A DNA stretch of 64,000 nt, from contig DATFOS010000172.1 in assembly GCA_035265325.1 (NCBI GenBank), forward strand, positions 1 through 64,000, in the 5' to 3' direction. Both the position numbers and the translations under genes were made by a program. Shown one piece after another: positions 16,823-24,742 of this stretch. Source of the stretch: DATCLS01 sp035265325. GTDB lineage: Bacteria; Actinomycetota; Acidimicrobiia; Acidimicrobiales; VFJN01. The first letter of the stretch is position 1. The number at the start of each line of letters is the position of its first letter. Below the pieces are notes generated by a model. The model was given only the letters and a program-made list of their open reading frames with translations. It was not told where the DNA came from and ran no database searches.

Positions 16823-17452
16823 GTGGTCAGGGCCGTCGACGGGTCCCCCCTGAGCGAGAAGCAGCTGGCGCGACGCCAGCGGGTGATCCGCGCCGCGCTG
16901 CTGCTGGCGGCCGAGGGCGGCTACGACGCCGTCCACATGCGCGACGTGGCCTCGGCGTCCGACGTGGCGCTGGGCACGATCTACCGCTACTTCTCCTCCA
17001 AGGACCACCTGCTCGCCGCCGCACTCGGCGAGTGGACCGCCGAACTGCGCCAGCGTGTCGCCCGCCAGCCGGCCCGGGGCGACACCCCCGCCGACCGGGT
17101 GGTCGACGTGCTGCGCCGGGCGTGCCGGGCCATCGAGCGCCACCCCACCCTGACCAGCGCCCTCGTCCGGGCGCTCGGCACCAACGACGCCGGCGTGAGC
17201 GAGTCGGCCCACGAGGTGAGCGAGCAGATCCGCGGCATCACGGCCCCCCTGCTCGTCGACCTGTCGGCCGGCGAGCTCGACGACATCCTCGCCGTGCTCC
17301 AGCACGTCTGGTACTCGACGCTCATCAGCTGGGCCAACGGCCGCCGCGACGTACGCACGATCGGCGAGGAGCTCGAGCGCGCCGCCCGTCTGCTCCTGGC
17401 CCCGTACTCCACCCTGAGCCCGGCGACGCCGGCCCGCAGCCGCGCCAGCTGA
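16823..17452 (+). CDS. kstR: KstR, TetR-family repressor of sterol catabolism
   Basis: 209-residue TetR regulator. The helix-turn-helix region, about residues 15-65 with GGYDAVHMRDVA and GTIYRYFSSKDHLL, is nearly that of Mycobacterium KstR (GGYEAVQMR, GTLYRYFPSK). The C-terminal ligand domain has the matching WYSTLISWANGR segment. KstR represses cholesterol side-chain and ring genes until a CoA-thioester of an early intermediate binds. Four matching operators lie in this window at 12349, 19068, 20209 and 25910. It follows echA19 by 21 bp and probably has its own leaderless promoter. Confidence 0.92.
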   Translation: MVRAVDGSPLSEKQLARRQRVIRAALLLAAEGGYDAVHMRDVASASDVALGTIYRYFSSKDHLLAAALGEWTAELRQRVARQPARGDTPADRVVDVLRRACRAIERHPTLTSALVRALGTNDAGVSESAHEVSEQIRGITAPLLVDLSAGELDDILAVLQHVWYSTLISWANGRRDVRTIGEELERAARLLLAPYSTLSPATPARSRAS

Positions 17453-17502
17453 GCCGTCCGTCGGTGCGCCGGAGCCCTCGGGGCCCTCGGGTCTCGGGCC
17501 GC

Positions 17503-19056
17503 TCAGATGGCCCGGTCGCGGCCCGCCCAGTAGGGGTCGCGCAACTTGCGCTTGAAGAGCTTGCCGCTCGGGTCGCGCGGCATCTCGTCCGTGTAGTCGA
17601 TCGTGCGGGGGATCTTGAACTTCCCCAGGTGCTGCCGGCAGTGGGCCATCAGCTCCGCGGTGAGCTCCTCGCCGGGTTCGACGCGGGCCGCCGGCTCGAC
17701 CACGGCCTTGATCTCCTCGCCCCAGTCCTCGTGGGGGATGCCGAACACCGCCACGTCGCCGACCTTCGGGTGCGTCAGGAACGCCGCCTCGATCTCGGCC
17801 GGGTAGATGTTCACCCCGCCCGAGATGATCATGTCGGACTTGCGGTCCCGCAGGAACAGGTAGCCGTCGTCGTCCAGCTCGCCCATGTCGCCGACGGTAA
17901 AGAAGCCGTCGCGGCGGCTGCCCTCGGTCTTGGCCCGGTCCTTGTGGTACTCGAACCCGGCCGCCTCGGGCAGCTTCATGTAGACGGTGCCGATCCGACC
18001 CGGGGGCAGCTGGGCGCCCTCCTCGTCCAGGATGCGCACCTCGCTGCCGGGCCAGGCCTTCCCCACCGTCCCGGGCCGCTCGAGCCATTCCTCGGGCGTC
18101 ACGATCGTGCCGCCGCCCTCGGTGGCGGCGTAGTACTCCCAGATCGTCGGCCCCCACCACGCCAGCATCCGGCGCTTGATCTCGGGCGGGCACGGGGCGG
18201 CGGCGTGCACCATGCAGCGCAGCGACGACACGTCGTAGCGGTCCTTGACCTCGTCGGGCAGCGCCAGCAGGCGGTGGAACTGCGTCGGCACCATGTGGGT
18301 CGTCGTGACCCGGTACCGGTCGATGAGCCGGAGCATCAGCTCGGGCTCCCACCTGTCCATCAGCACGACCGGGTGGCCGAGGTGGAGCGACGTCGACGAG
18401 AACAGCAGGACGGCCGTGTGGTAGAGCGGCGAGCAGCAGATGTGGACGTGGCCGTCGCCCGGCTGGATGCCGAACATGCCGAGGAACATCGCGACGCCGG
18501 CGGCCTGCTGCTCGGGGGCGATGGGGTGCAGCGTGCGGCGCACGCCCTTGGGCCGGCCGGTCGTGCCCGACGTGTAGTGCATCGGCGCACCGGCGACGCG
18601 GTCGGCGGGCAGGTCGTCGGGCCGGCCGGCGGTCAGCTCGGCCAGGGGCCGGAAGCCGCGCACGTCGCCCACGGCGAAGCGTCCCGCGGCGTCGAGGTCG
18701 AGCTCCTTGGCGGCCGCCTCGGCGACCTCGGCGAAGCGCTCGTGCACGACGAGCGCCGTCGCCCCGCAGTCGTTCGTGATGTACGCCACCTCGGGCCCGG
18801 CCAGGTGGTGGTTGATCGGCGTGATGTACCAGCCGGCCTGGGTGGCGGCGAAGTAGAGGGCGTACATCTCGACGCTGTTCGGCAGCAGCGTCGCGATGCC
18901 GTCACCCGGCCGCAGGCCGAGGTCGCGGAGGCCGTGCACGAGGCGGTTCGCCTCGGCCAACAGCTCGCCGAACGTGACCTCCCGCCCGTCGGGATCGACG
19001 ACGGCGAGGTCGTCCGGCCGCTGTTGCCCGTGCGTCCAGAACCCGATGTCGGTCAC
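17503..19056 (-). CDS. Acyl-CoA synthetase (FadD-type), KstR-controlled
   Basis: 517-residue ANL ligase. It has the P-loop HYTSGTTGRPKG, YYAATEGGG in the adenylate-binding motif, VGDMGELDDDGY, DRKSDMIISGG and an intact A10 lysine in PSGKLFKRKL. The GTG start at 19056 is only seven bases from a TAGTGT -10 that overlaps a KstR operator, so it is probably leaderless and KstR-repressed. It faces kstR tail to tail. A sterol side-chain carboxylate is the likely substrate by context; the sequence is not close to FadD19, FadD17 or FadD3. Confidence 0.85.
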   Translation of the reverse strand: MTDIGFWTHGQQRPDDLAVVDPDGREVTFGELLAEANRLVHGLRDLGLRPGDGIATLLPNSVEMYALYFAATQAGWYITPINHHLAGPEVAYITNDCGATALVVHERFAEVAEAAAKELDLDAAGRFAVGDVRGFRPLAELTAGRPDDLPADRVAGAPMHYTSGTTGRPKGVRRTLHPIAPEQQAAGVAMFLGMFGIQPGDGHVHICCSPLYHTAVLLFSSTSLHLGHPVVLMDRWEPELMLRLIDRYRVTTTHMVPTQFHRLLALPDEVKDRYDVSSLRCMVHAAAPCPPEIKRRMLAWWGPTIWEYYAATEGGGTIVTPEEWLERPGTVGKAWPGSEVRILDEEGAQLPPGRIGTVYMKLPEAAGFEYHKDRAKTEGSRRDGFFTVGDMGELDDDGYLFLRDRKSDMIISGGVNIYPAEIEAAFLTHPKVGDVAVFGIPHEDWGEEIKAVVEPAARVEPGEELTAELMAHCRQHLGKFKIPRTIDYTDEMPRDPSGKLFKRKLRDPYWAGRDRAI

Positions 19057-19063
19057 CCGGCCG

Positions 19064-19069
19064 ACACTA
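19064..19069 (-). promoter_or_regulatory. -10 element of a leaderless FadD promoter
   Basis: Read on the minus strand this is TAGTGT, seven bases before the GTG start at 19056. Its upstream end overlaps the KstR operator by two bases, an arrangement in which repressor binding would directly exclude RNA polymerase. Confidence 0.55.
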
Positions 19070-19081
19070 GAACCCGTTCTC
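19068..19081. promoter_or_regulatory. KstR-type operator upstream of FadD
   Basis: TAGAACCCGTTCTC has the AAC-NN-GTT core and one terminal mismatch to TNNAACNNGTTNNA. It lies 12 bp before the FadD start. The LLM-class gene at 19137 ends 56 bp away on the same strand, so this site is specific to FadD. Confidence 0.82.
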
Positions 19082-19136
19082 ATCACCGGCAACGGGCCGG
19101 GCCGGCGGGCGGCCCGGTGGCCGGGACCGGTAGGGC

Positions 19137-20174
19137 TCAGGCGCCGAGGACGGCCTCGGCGATGCGCCGCAGGTCGGCACCGGGCGTGGCCATGACCACG
19201 AGCATCGTCACGCCCGCCTCCTCCCACATGGCCAGGTCGTCGCGGATCTTGGCGACCGGCCCCACGAGCGAGACGTCCTCGGCCAGCCGGGTCGGCACGG
19301 CGGCGATCGCCTCGTCGCGGCGCCCCTCGAGGAACAGCGACTGCACCTCCTCCACCTCGGCCTCGTAGCCCATGCGGGCGAAGACGTCCTTGTGGAAGTT
19401 CATGTCCTTGGCACCCATGCCGCCGATGTAGAAGCCGAGCGTCGGCCGCATCGCCTCGAGGGCGGGCGCCGCGTCGTCGGTCACGATCACCGCGCAGTTG
19501 GCCGCCACGTCGAAGCGCTCGGGGGCGCCGCCGGGCCGGCGGGCGAAGCCCTCCTCCAGCCAGCCGCGGTAGGTCCCGGCGACGCGGGGCGAGAAGTAGA
19601 TCGGCAGCCAGCCGTCGGCGATCTCCCCCGTCAGGGCCACGTTCTTCGGGCCCTCGGCGCCGAGCCAGATGGGCACGTCCGCACGGAGCGGGTGCACGAT
19701 CGACTTGAGCGGCTTGCCCAGCCCGAGCGACCCCGGCCCGTCGTAGGGCACCGGGTGGTGGGGCCCGTCGTTCGTCACCGGGCCCCGGCGCGCCAGCACC
19801 TGGCGGATGATGCCGACGTACTCCCGCGTGCGGGCCAGCGGCTTCGCGAAGGGCTGGCCGTACCAGCCCTCCACCACCTGCGGGCCCGACACGCCCATCC
19901 CGAGGATCAGCCGGCCGCCCGAGAGGTGGTCGAGGGTGAGCGCGGCCATGGCGGTGCCCGTGGGCGTGCGCGCCGACATCTGCACGATCGAGGTGCCGAG
20001 GCGGATGCGCTCGGTGTGCGACCCCCACCACGCCAGCGGCGAGAACGCGTCGGACCCGTAGGCCTCGGCGGTGAAGACGGCGTCGAAGCCGAGCCGCTCG
20101 GCCTCGAGGATCGTGTCGAGCACGCCCGACGGCGGCTGCGCCGGCCAGTAGCCGAGCTGGAGTCCGAGCTGCAT
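19137..20174 (-). CDS. F420-type LLM oxidoreductase, Rv3520c-like
   Basis: 345-residue luciferase-like TIM-barrel protein. Features are TAEAYGSDAFSPLAWW, GTSIVQMSARTP, a GRLILGMGVSGPQVVEG phosphate/F420 site and WLGAEGPKN. Length and context match Mycobacterium Rv3520c, which is also divergent from a DUF35 gene followed by ltp4 and ltp3. The substrate is unknown. ATG at 20174 is preceded at seven bases by TACGCT on the minus strand, so the transcript is probably leaderless, and a KstR operator covers its -35 region. Confidence 0.87.
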   Translation of the reverse strand: MQLGLQLGYWPAQPPSGVLDTILEAERLGFDAVFTAEAYGSDAFSPLAWWGSHTERIRLGTSIVQMSARTPTGTAMAALTLDHLSGGRLILGMGVSGPQVVEGWYGQPFAKPLARTREYVGIIRQVLARRGPVTNDGPHHPVPYDGPGSLGLGKPLKSIVHPLRADVPIWLGAEGPKNVALTGEIADGWLPIYFSPRVAGTYRGWLEEGFARRPGGAPERFDVAANCAVIVTDDAAPALEAMRPTLGFYIGGMGAKDMNFHKDVFARMGYEAEVEEVQSLFLEGRRDEAIAAVPTRLAEDVSLVGPVAKIRDDLAMWEEAGVTMLVVMATPGADLRRIAEAVLGA

Positions 20175-20181
20175 GGACGCG

Positions 20182-20187
20182 AGCGTA
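20182..20187 (-). promoter_or_regulatory. -10 element of a leaderless LLM-oxidoreductase promoter
   Basis: On the minus strand this reads TACGCT with a seven-base spacer to the ATG at 20174. The KstR operator at 20209-20222 lies where the -35 element would be. Confidence 0.55.
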
Positions 20188-20208
20188 CCGATCGCTTGCC
20201 GCCGAAAC

Positions 20209-20222
20209 TAGAATGTGTTCTC
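20209..20222. promoter_or_regulatory. KstR-type operator shared by divergent LLM and DUF35-Ltp operons
   Basis: TAGAATGTGTTCTC is a KstR-like half-symmetric site with one core change (AAT for AAC) and one terminal change. It sits midway between genes starting at 20174 (minus) and 20231 (plus). The same bases contain TAGAAT, a plausible -10 for the rightward operon, so a single site could repress both directions. Confidence 0.72.
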
Positions 20223-20230
20223 ATTCCGCG

Positions 20231-20671
20231 GTGAGCGAGCTGCGCACCACCGAGACCCGGCTCGAGTTCCCGTACACCCGCACGGTGGGCGCCGTCTTCG
20301 GCGGCTACCTGGCGGCCCTGCGGGAGCGGCGCCTGGTCGGTATCCGAGGCGGCGACGGGCGGGTGCTGGTGCCGCCGGTCGAGTACGACCCCGAGACGGG
20401 CGCCTCGCTCGGCACCGACCTCGTGGAGGTCGGTCCCGAGGGCACCGTGCTGTCGTGGACCTGGGTCCCCGAGCCCCGCCCGAAGCACCCACTCGACCGG
20501 CCCTTCGCCTTCGCCCTGGTCCGGCCGGACGGGGCCGACACCGCCATGGTCCACGCCGTCGACGCCGGGTCGCCCGACGCCGTGTCGACCGGCATGCGGG
20601 TCCGCCCCCGCTGGCGGGACGAACCGACCGGCCTCGTCACCGACCTCGAGGCCTGGGAGCCGCTGCCGTGA
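20231..20671 (+). CDS. DUF35 OB-fold protein without zinc ribbon
   Basis: 146-residue OB-fold protein of the DUF35 family. It starts VSELRTTETRLEF, has the YLAALRERRLVGIR segment where the zinc ribbon would begin, and GRVLVPPVEYDPETG, but no cysteine pairs, so the rubredoxin-like ribbon is not metal-binding. The GTG start at 20231 comes about 10 bases after a TAGAAT -10 inside the KstR operator. It overlaps a second, zinc-binding DUF35 gene. Paired DUF35 proteins next to two Ltp genes suggest two heteromeric aldolase/thiolase complexes. Confidence 0.8.
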   Translation: MSELRTTETRLEFPYTRTVGAVFGGYLAALRERRLVGIRGGDGRVLVPPVEYDPETGASLGTDLVEVGPEGTVLSWTWVPEPRPKHPLDRPFAFALVRPDGADTAMVHAVDAGSPDAVSTGMRVRPRWRDEPTGLVTDLEAWEPLP

Positions 20672-21207
20672 GCGTCGCCAAGGAAGACCTGGTCATGACC
20701 CACCTCGTGTCGCTGACCTACCGCGACACGCTGCCGCCGACGCTGAACCGCTTCGTCGACGGCCTCTTCGACGGCCGCATCGTCGGGCACCGCTGCCCGT
20801 CGTGCCGGCGGGTGTACGTGCCGCCGCGCGGCTACTGCCCGCTGTGCGTCGTGACGACCGGGCCCGACGACGAGGTCGAGGTGTCCGACCGCGGCATCCT
20901 CACCGGCTTCACGGTGATCACGCCCGTGGCGTACTACGGCCAGCAGGCCACCGACCCGTTCGTCCACGCCTCTGTCCGCCTCGACGGCGCCGACACGACG
21001 CTCGTGGGCGTCGACATCACCGGCGTCCCCCACGACCAGCTGCACATGGGCCTGCGGGTCCGGGCGGTGTGGAAGCCCGAGGAGGAGCGCACCGCCGAGG
21101 GCATCACGAGCCGCGGGTGGGGCGGCGTCACGACGTTCATCGACTCCTTCGAGGCGACCGGCGAGCCCGACGCGGACCCGAAGGACTACCAGGAGCACAT
21201 GTTCTGA
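20668..21207 (+). CDS. DUF35 Zn-ribbon OB-fold protein
   Basis: 179-residue DUF35 protein with a zinc ribbon formed by CPSC and CPLC (about residues 45-67), followed by an OB fold. Its GTG overlaps the previous DUF35 stop, and its stop (TGATG) overlaps the first Ltp gene by one base. It resembles the Rv3521 position in Mycobacterium, upstream of ltp4 and ltp3. The expected role is binding the acyl-CoA moiety for the Ltp catalytic subunits that follow. Confidence 0.84.
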   Translation: MSVAKEDLVMTHLVSLTYRDTLPPTLNRFVDGLFDGRIVGHRCPSCRRVYVPPRGYCPLCVVTTGPDDEVEVSDRGILTGFTVITPVAYYGQQATDPFVHASVRLDGADTTLVGVDITGVPHDQLHMGLRVRAVWKPEEERTAEGITSRGWGGVTTFIDSFEATGEPDADPKDYQEHMF

Positions 21208-22277
21208 TGCCCGCCGACATCGGCTCCACCGACATCGCCGTCGTCGGGTTCGCCCAGATGCCGGCCGTGCGCCGGTCCATCGAGACCGAGGTCCAGATGC
21301 TGGTCCCGGTCATCACCGAGGCCATCACCATGGCCGGGATCGACCGCCGCGAGATCGGCTTCACCTGCTCGGGGAGCTGCGACTACCTGACCGGCGGCCC
21401 GTTCGCCTTCGTGCAGAACCTGGAGGCCGCCGGGGCGTGGCCGCCGATCGCCGAGTCGCACGTCGAGATGGACGGCGCCTGGGCGCTCTACGAGGCCTGG
21501 GTGCGCCTGCTGCACGGCGACATCGACACGGCCCTGGTGTTCGGCTCGGGCAAGTCGTCGGCATCCGAGCCCCTCGACCTGTGGCCCCAGCAGCTCGACC
21601 CGTACCACCTGGCGCCGCTCGGGGTGGACCCGGCGTCGCTCGCCGGCCTCCAGGCCCAGGCCGTGCTCGACACCGGTCGCGCCACCGAGCGCGACCTGGC
21701 CGAGGTGGTGGCCCGCAGCCGCCGCAACGCCCTGGCCAACCCCCACGCCCAGCTGCGGGGCGAGGTCGACGTCGACGCCCTGCTGGCCGAGCCCTACGTG
21801 CGCCAGCCGCTCCGCCGCCACGACCTCGGGCCCATCTCGGACGGAGCGGCCGCCCTGGTGCTGGCCCGTGGCGAGCGCGCCCGCCAGCTGTGCGAGCGGC
21901 CCGCCTGGATCCGGGGCATCGACCACCGCACCGAGCCGCACCTGCCCGGCCTGCGCGACCTCACGACGTCGGCCTCGACGGCGCTGGCCGCCCGCAAGGC
22001 GGGCTACGACGGCGGGCCGCTCGACGTGGCCGAGCTGCACGCCCCGTTCAGCGTGCAGGAGGTGGTGCTGGCCCAGTCCCTCGGCCTGCCCGAGGGGACC
22101 GACGTCAACCCGTCCGGCGGGGCGCTGGCCGCCAACATCGTCATGGCCGCCGGGCTCATCCGCATCATCGAGGCGTCCGCCCGGATCATGGACGGCTCCG
22201 CCTCCCGGGCGCTGGCCCACGCCACCAACGGCCAGCTGCTCCAGCACAACCTCGTCTGCCTCCTGGAGGGATCCTGA
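21207..22277 (+). CDS. ltp4: Ltp4-like thiolase-fold protein (steroid aldolase candidate), no nucleophilic Cys
   Basis: 356-residue SCP2-thiolase-fold protein. The N-terminal strand is STDIAVVGFAQMPA, and the C-terminal loop VNPSGGALAANIVMAAG is conserved. The position of the thiolase nucleophile, normally NNCSTG, reads HVEMDG, so the catalytic Cys is replaced by Glu. That rules out ordinary thiolysis and fits retro-aldolases such as Ltp2, which use tyrosines. Ltp3 and Ltp4 are implicated in removing C24-branched sterol side chains in Rhodococcus. Operon order LLM(divergent)-DUF35-ltp4-ltp3 matches Rv3520c-Rv3523. Confidence 0.82.
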   Translation: MPADIGSTDIAVVGFAQMPAVRRSIETEVQMLVPVITEAITMAGIDRREIGFTCSGSCDYLTGGPFAFVQNLEAAGAWPPIAESHVEMDGAWALYEAWVRLLHGDIDTALVFGSGKSSASEPLDLWPQQLDPYHLAPLGVDPASLAGLQAQAVLDTGRATERDLAEVVARSRRNALANPHAQLRGEVDVDALLAEPYVRQPLRRHDLGPISDGAAALVLARGERARQLCERPAWIRGIDHRTEPHLPGLRDLTTSASTALAARKAGYDGGPLDVAELHAPFSVQEVVLAQSLGLPEGTDVNPSGGALAANIVMAAGLIRIIEASARIMDGSASRALAHATNGQLLQHNLVCLLEGS

Positions 22278-23422
22278 TGGCCGAGCGCTGCGCCGTCGTC
22301 GGCGTGGGACAGACCCACTTCGCCAAGCGACGAGACGACGTGTCGATGCCCGGCCTTTTGCGCGAGGCGATCGACCGGGCCCTCGAGGACGCCGAGCTCG
22401 CGCTGGCCGACATCGACGCCGTGGTCATCGGCAAGGCGCCCGACGCCTTCGAGGGCATCATCCAGCCCGAGCTGTTCCTGGCGGACGCACTGGGCGCCAC
22501 CGGCAAGCCGCTGTTGCGGGTGCACACCGCGGGCAGCGTGGGCGGGTCGACGTTCATCGTCGGCGCCCACCTCGTGCAGTCGCGCATCCACCGGCGTGTG
22601 CTGGCCGTGGCGTGGGAGAAGCAGTCGGAGGGCAACGCCCAGTGGGGCCTGGCCGGCGGGCGCAGCAGCGGCATCGGCGCCGGCGGCGCCTTCGCCCCCT
22701 GGATCCGCGCCTACATCGAGCGCAGCGGCGCGCCCGAGCACGTCGGCTGGATGGTGGCGGTGAAGGACCGCAAGAACGCCTGCAAGAACCCCTACGCCCA
22801 CATCCGCCGCGACGACATCACGCTCGAGACGGTGCGCGAGTCCCCCATGCTGTGGGACCCGCTGCGCTTCCTCGAGTCCTGCCCGTCCTCCGACGGGGCG
22901 TGCGCCGTCGTGCTCACCGACGAGGCCGGCGGGCGGGCGGCGCCCCGGCCGGCGGCGTGGGTCGATGCGACCTCGGTGCGCAGCGAGCTGGGCCAGTTCC
23001 CCGGTCGCAACCCGGTGCGGCCCCAGGCCGGCGTCGAGTGCTCGGCCGACGTGTACCGCCTGGCCGGCATCACCGACCCGCGGGCGCAGATCGACGTGGC
23101 CGAGCTGTACGTGCCGTTCAGCTGGTACGAGCCCATGTGGCTCGAGGGCCACGACATCGCCGGGCCGGGCGAGGGCTGGAAGATGGTCGACAGCGGCGAG
23201 ACCGAGCTCGGCGGGGCGTTCCCGGTGAACCCGTCCGGCGGCGTGCTGTCGACGAACGCCATCGGCGCCTCGGGGCTCGTCCGCTTCGCCGAGGCGGCGC
23301 TGCAGGTGCGGGGCCTCGCCGGCGAGCACCAGGTCGACGGCGCCCGCACGGCGCTGGCCCAGGCCTACGGCGGCGCCGCCCAGTACTTCGCCCTGGGCAT
23401 CCTGCGCAGCGAGCCCACCTGA
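22277..23422 (+). CDS. ltp3: Ltp3-like thiolase-fold protein, no nucleophilic Cys
   Basis: 381-residue SCP2-thiolase-fold protein. It starts MAERCAVVGVGQTHF and has RVHTAGSVGGST in place of the nucleophile loop (no Cys), DRKNACKNPYAHI, and the C-terminal VNPSGGVLSTN. The start overlaps the ltp4 stop by one base. It is followed by a strong hairpin and the convergent amidohydrolase gene, so it ends the operon. The missing Cys suggests an aldolase or structural subunit rather than a thiolase; the two Ltp proteins may work on successive branched side-chain intermediates. Confidence 0.83.
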   Translation: MAERCAVVGVGQTHFAKRRDDVSMPGLLREAIDRALEDAELALADIDAVVIGKAPDAFEGIIQPELFLADALGATGKPLLRVHTAGSVGGSTFIVGAHLVQSRIHRRVLAVAWEKQSEGNAQWGLAGGRSSGIGAGGAFAPWIRAYIERSGAPEHVGWMVAVKDRKNACKNPYAHIRRDDITLETVRESPMLWDPLRFLESCPSSDGACAVVLTDEAGGRAAPRPAAWVDATSVRSELGQFPGRNPVRPQAGVECSADVYRLAGITDPRAQIDVAELYVPFSWYEPMWLEGHDIAGPGEGWKMVDSGETELGGAFPVNPSGGVLSTNAIGASGLVRFAEAALQVRGLAGEHQVDGARTALAQAYGGAAQYFALGILRSEPT

Positions 23423-23426
23423 TCAC

Positions 23427-23462
23427 CCGGGCGGCGCCGGCCTGGTCGGCGGCGCCGCCCGG
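23427..23462. terminator. Bidirectional hairpin terminator between ltp3 and amidohydrolase
   Basis: Two perfectly complementary 13-base arms (23427-23439 and 23450-23462, CCGGGCGGCGCCG) are separated by 10 bases. The hairpin lies between convergent genes. There is no U-tract, as is usual for actinobacterial terminators. Confidence 0.7.
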
Positions 23463-23506
23463 TGCCCGGGGGGCGGCGGGCTCCCCGACCCGGACGCCGC
23501 CCGCGC

Positions 23507-24742
23507 TCAGGCCCGGGCCGGCGCTCCCTTGCGGAGCGCCTCGTTGGCGTCCGGCGGGAGAGCCAGCAGCGGCTCGGCCAGCTCGTCCACGGTCGGCCCG
23601 TACTCGGCCGCCAGCGGGGCCAGCGCGTCGAGGTCGAAGCCGTAGAGCTCGGCCACGTTGCGGCACAGGATGCGGTCGAGCTCGGCCGGCGGCAGGTCGT
23701 GGAAGAGCTGGCGCAGGTGCTCGCGAGTGAACGGGTGCGTGCCCTCGTCGTGGGGGTAGTCGCTGCCCCACATGAACCGGTCGGCGCGGATGCGGTCGCG
23801 GGCGGCGACGTCGTCGGGCCCGGGCTGGCTGACGCCCATCCACACGTTCTGGGCGAAGTACTCCGAGGCCAGGCGGGGCAGCTTCTGCTCGTCGCCGTAG
23901 CGCATCTCTCCCAGCGCCCCCGTGTTCACCCGCTGGATCGTCCGGTCGAGCGAGTCGAGCAGCGGCGGCACCCAGCTGCAGCCGGTCTCGGTGATGACGA
24001 GCTTGAGCCGGGGGAAGCGCTCGAGCACGCCGCTGAGGATCAGCTGGACGAGCGGGCGCTGCGAGTAGAACGGCACCTCGGTGATGAACAGCACCATCGA
24101 CACGGCGTAGCGGCCGTAGTCGGGGGCGCCGGTGCCGCCGTGGACGTTGACCGGCACCTCGAGGTCCTGGCACACGGCCCAGAGCGGGTCGTAGTACGGG
24201 TCGTAGAGCGGCTTCACCCACTTCACGTCCGGGGCCACGTTGGGCAGCAGGATGCCGCCGCGCAGGCCGTGCTCCTTGATCCAACGGACGTCCGCGATGG
24301 CGTCGTCCACGTCGTTCAGGAAGACCTGCCCGACCCCGGCGCGCCGCTCGGGGAAGCGGCCGCACCAGTCGGCCAGCCACCGGTTGTGTGCCCGGATGCC
24401 GGCGAGGCGGCGCTCGTAGTCCTCGGGCTTGGGCGGCTGGGCGAACAGCACGAAGCTCGGGAAGAACGGCGGGACGGTGTTGGGGTACACGACCTCGCCC
24501 ACGACGCCGTCGGCCAGCTGCTGGCCGTTGCGCATGTCGTCGTCCCAGTTGCGGAGCCGGCGCGTGTCGCCGAGGTCCTTGAAGGGGTTCTTGTACTTGC
24601 CGCGCCAGGCGTCGAACTCGTCGCGGTAGGCGGGGTCGAGGTACTCGCGGTAGTGGGCGTGGCTGCCGCCGGCGTGGCAGTCCGCCGAGATGATCGTGTA
24701 GCGGCCGCCGGCCGCCGCCTGCAGCTCGGTCGGGGCGCTCAT
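23507..24742 (-). CDS. Amidohydrolase-family (ACMSD-like) protein, KstR operon
   Basis: 411-residue amidohydrolase_2 TIM barrel. It has an N-terminal SADCHAGGSH (metal His region), NVHGGTG in mid-barrel, an ITETGCSW strand, and SDYPHDEGTHP with the metal Asp. Family members include ACMSD-type decarboxylases and hydrolases. ATGA overlap places it directly after a nitronate-monooxygenase-like gene whose promoter carries a perfect KstR palindrome, so it is very likely sterol-induced. A paralogue at 32180-33418 shares the C-terminal pattern YGFDLDALAP and GPTVDELAEPL. No established cholesterol step uses such an enzyme, so the function is unknown. Confidence 0.82.
   Translation of the reverse strand: MSAPTELQAAAGGRYTIISADCHAGGSHAHYREYLDPAYRDEFDAWRGKYKNPFKDLGDTRRLRNWDDDMRNGQQLADGVVGEVVYPNTVPPFFPSFVLFAQPPKPEDYERRLAGIRAHNRWLADWCGRFPERRAGVGQVFLNDVDDAIADVRWIKEHGLRGGILLPNVAPDVKWVKPLYDPYYDPLWAVCQDLEVPVNVHGGTGAPDYGRYAVSMVLFITEVPFYSQRPLVQLILSGVLERFPRLKLVITETGCSWVPPLLDSLDRTIQRVNTGALGEMRYGDEQKLPRLASEYFAQNVWMGVSQPGPDDVAARDRIRADRFMWGSDYPHDEGTHPFTREHLRQLFHDLPPAELDRILCRNVAELYGFDLDALAPLAAEYGPTVDELAEPLLALPPDANEALRKGAPARA

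Noticed and set aside
17482..17500. GGCCC...GGGCC as a terminator between kstR and FadD
   Set aside because: Five-base arms with a nine-base loop in very GC-rich DNA are not distinguishable from chance.
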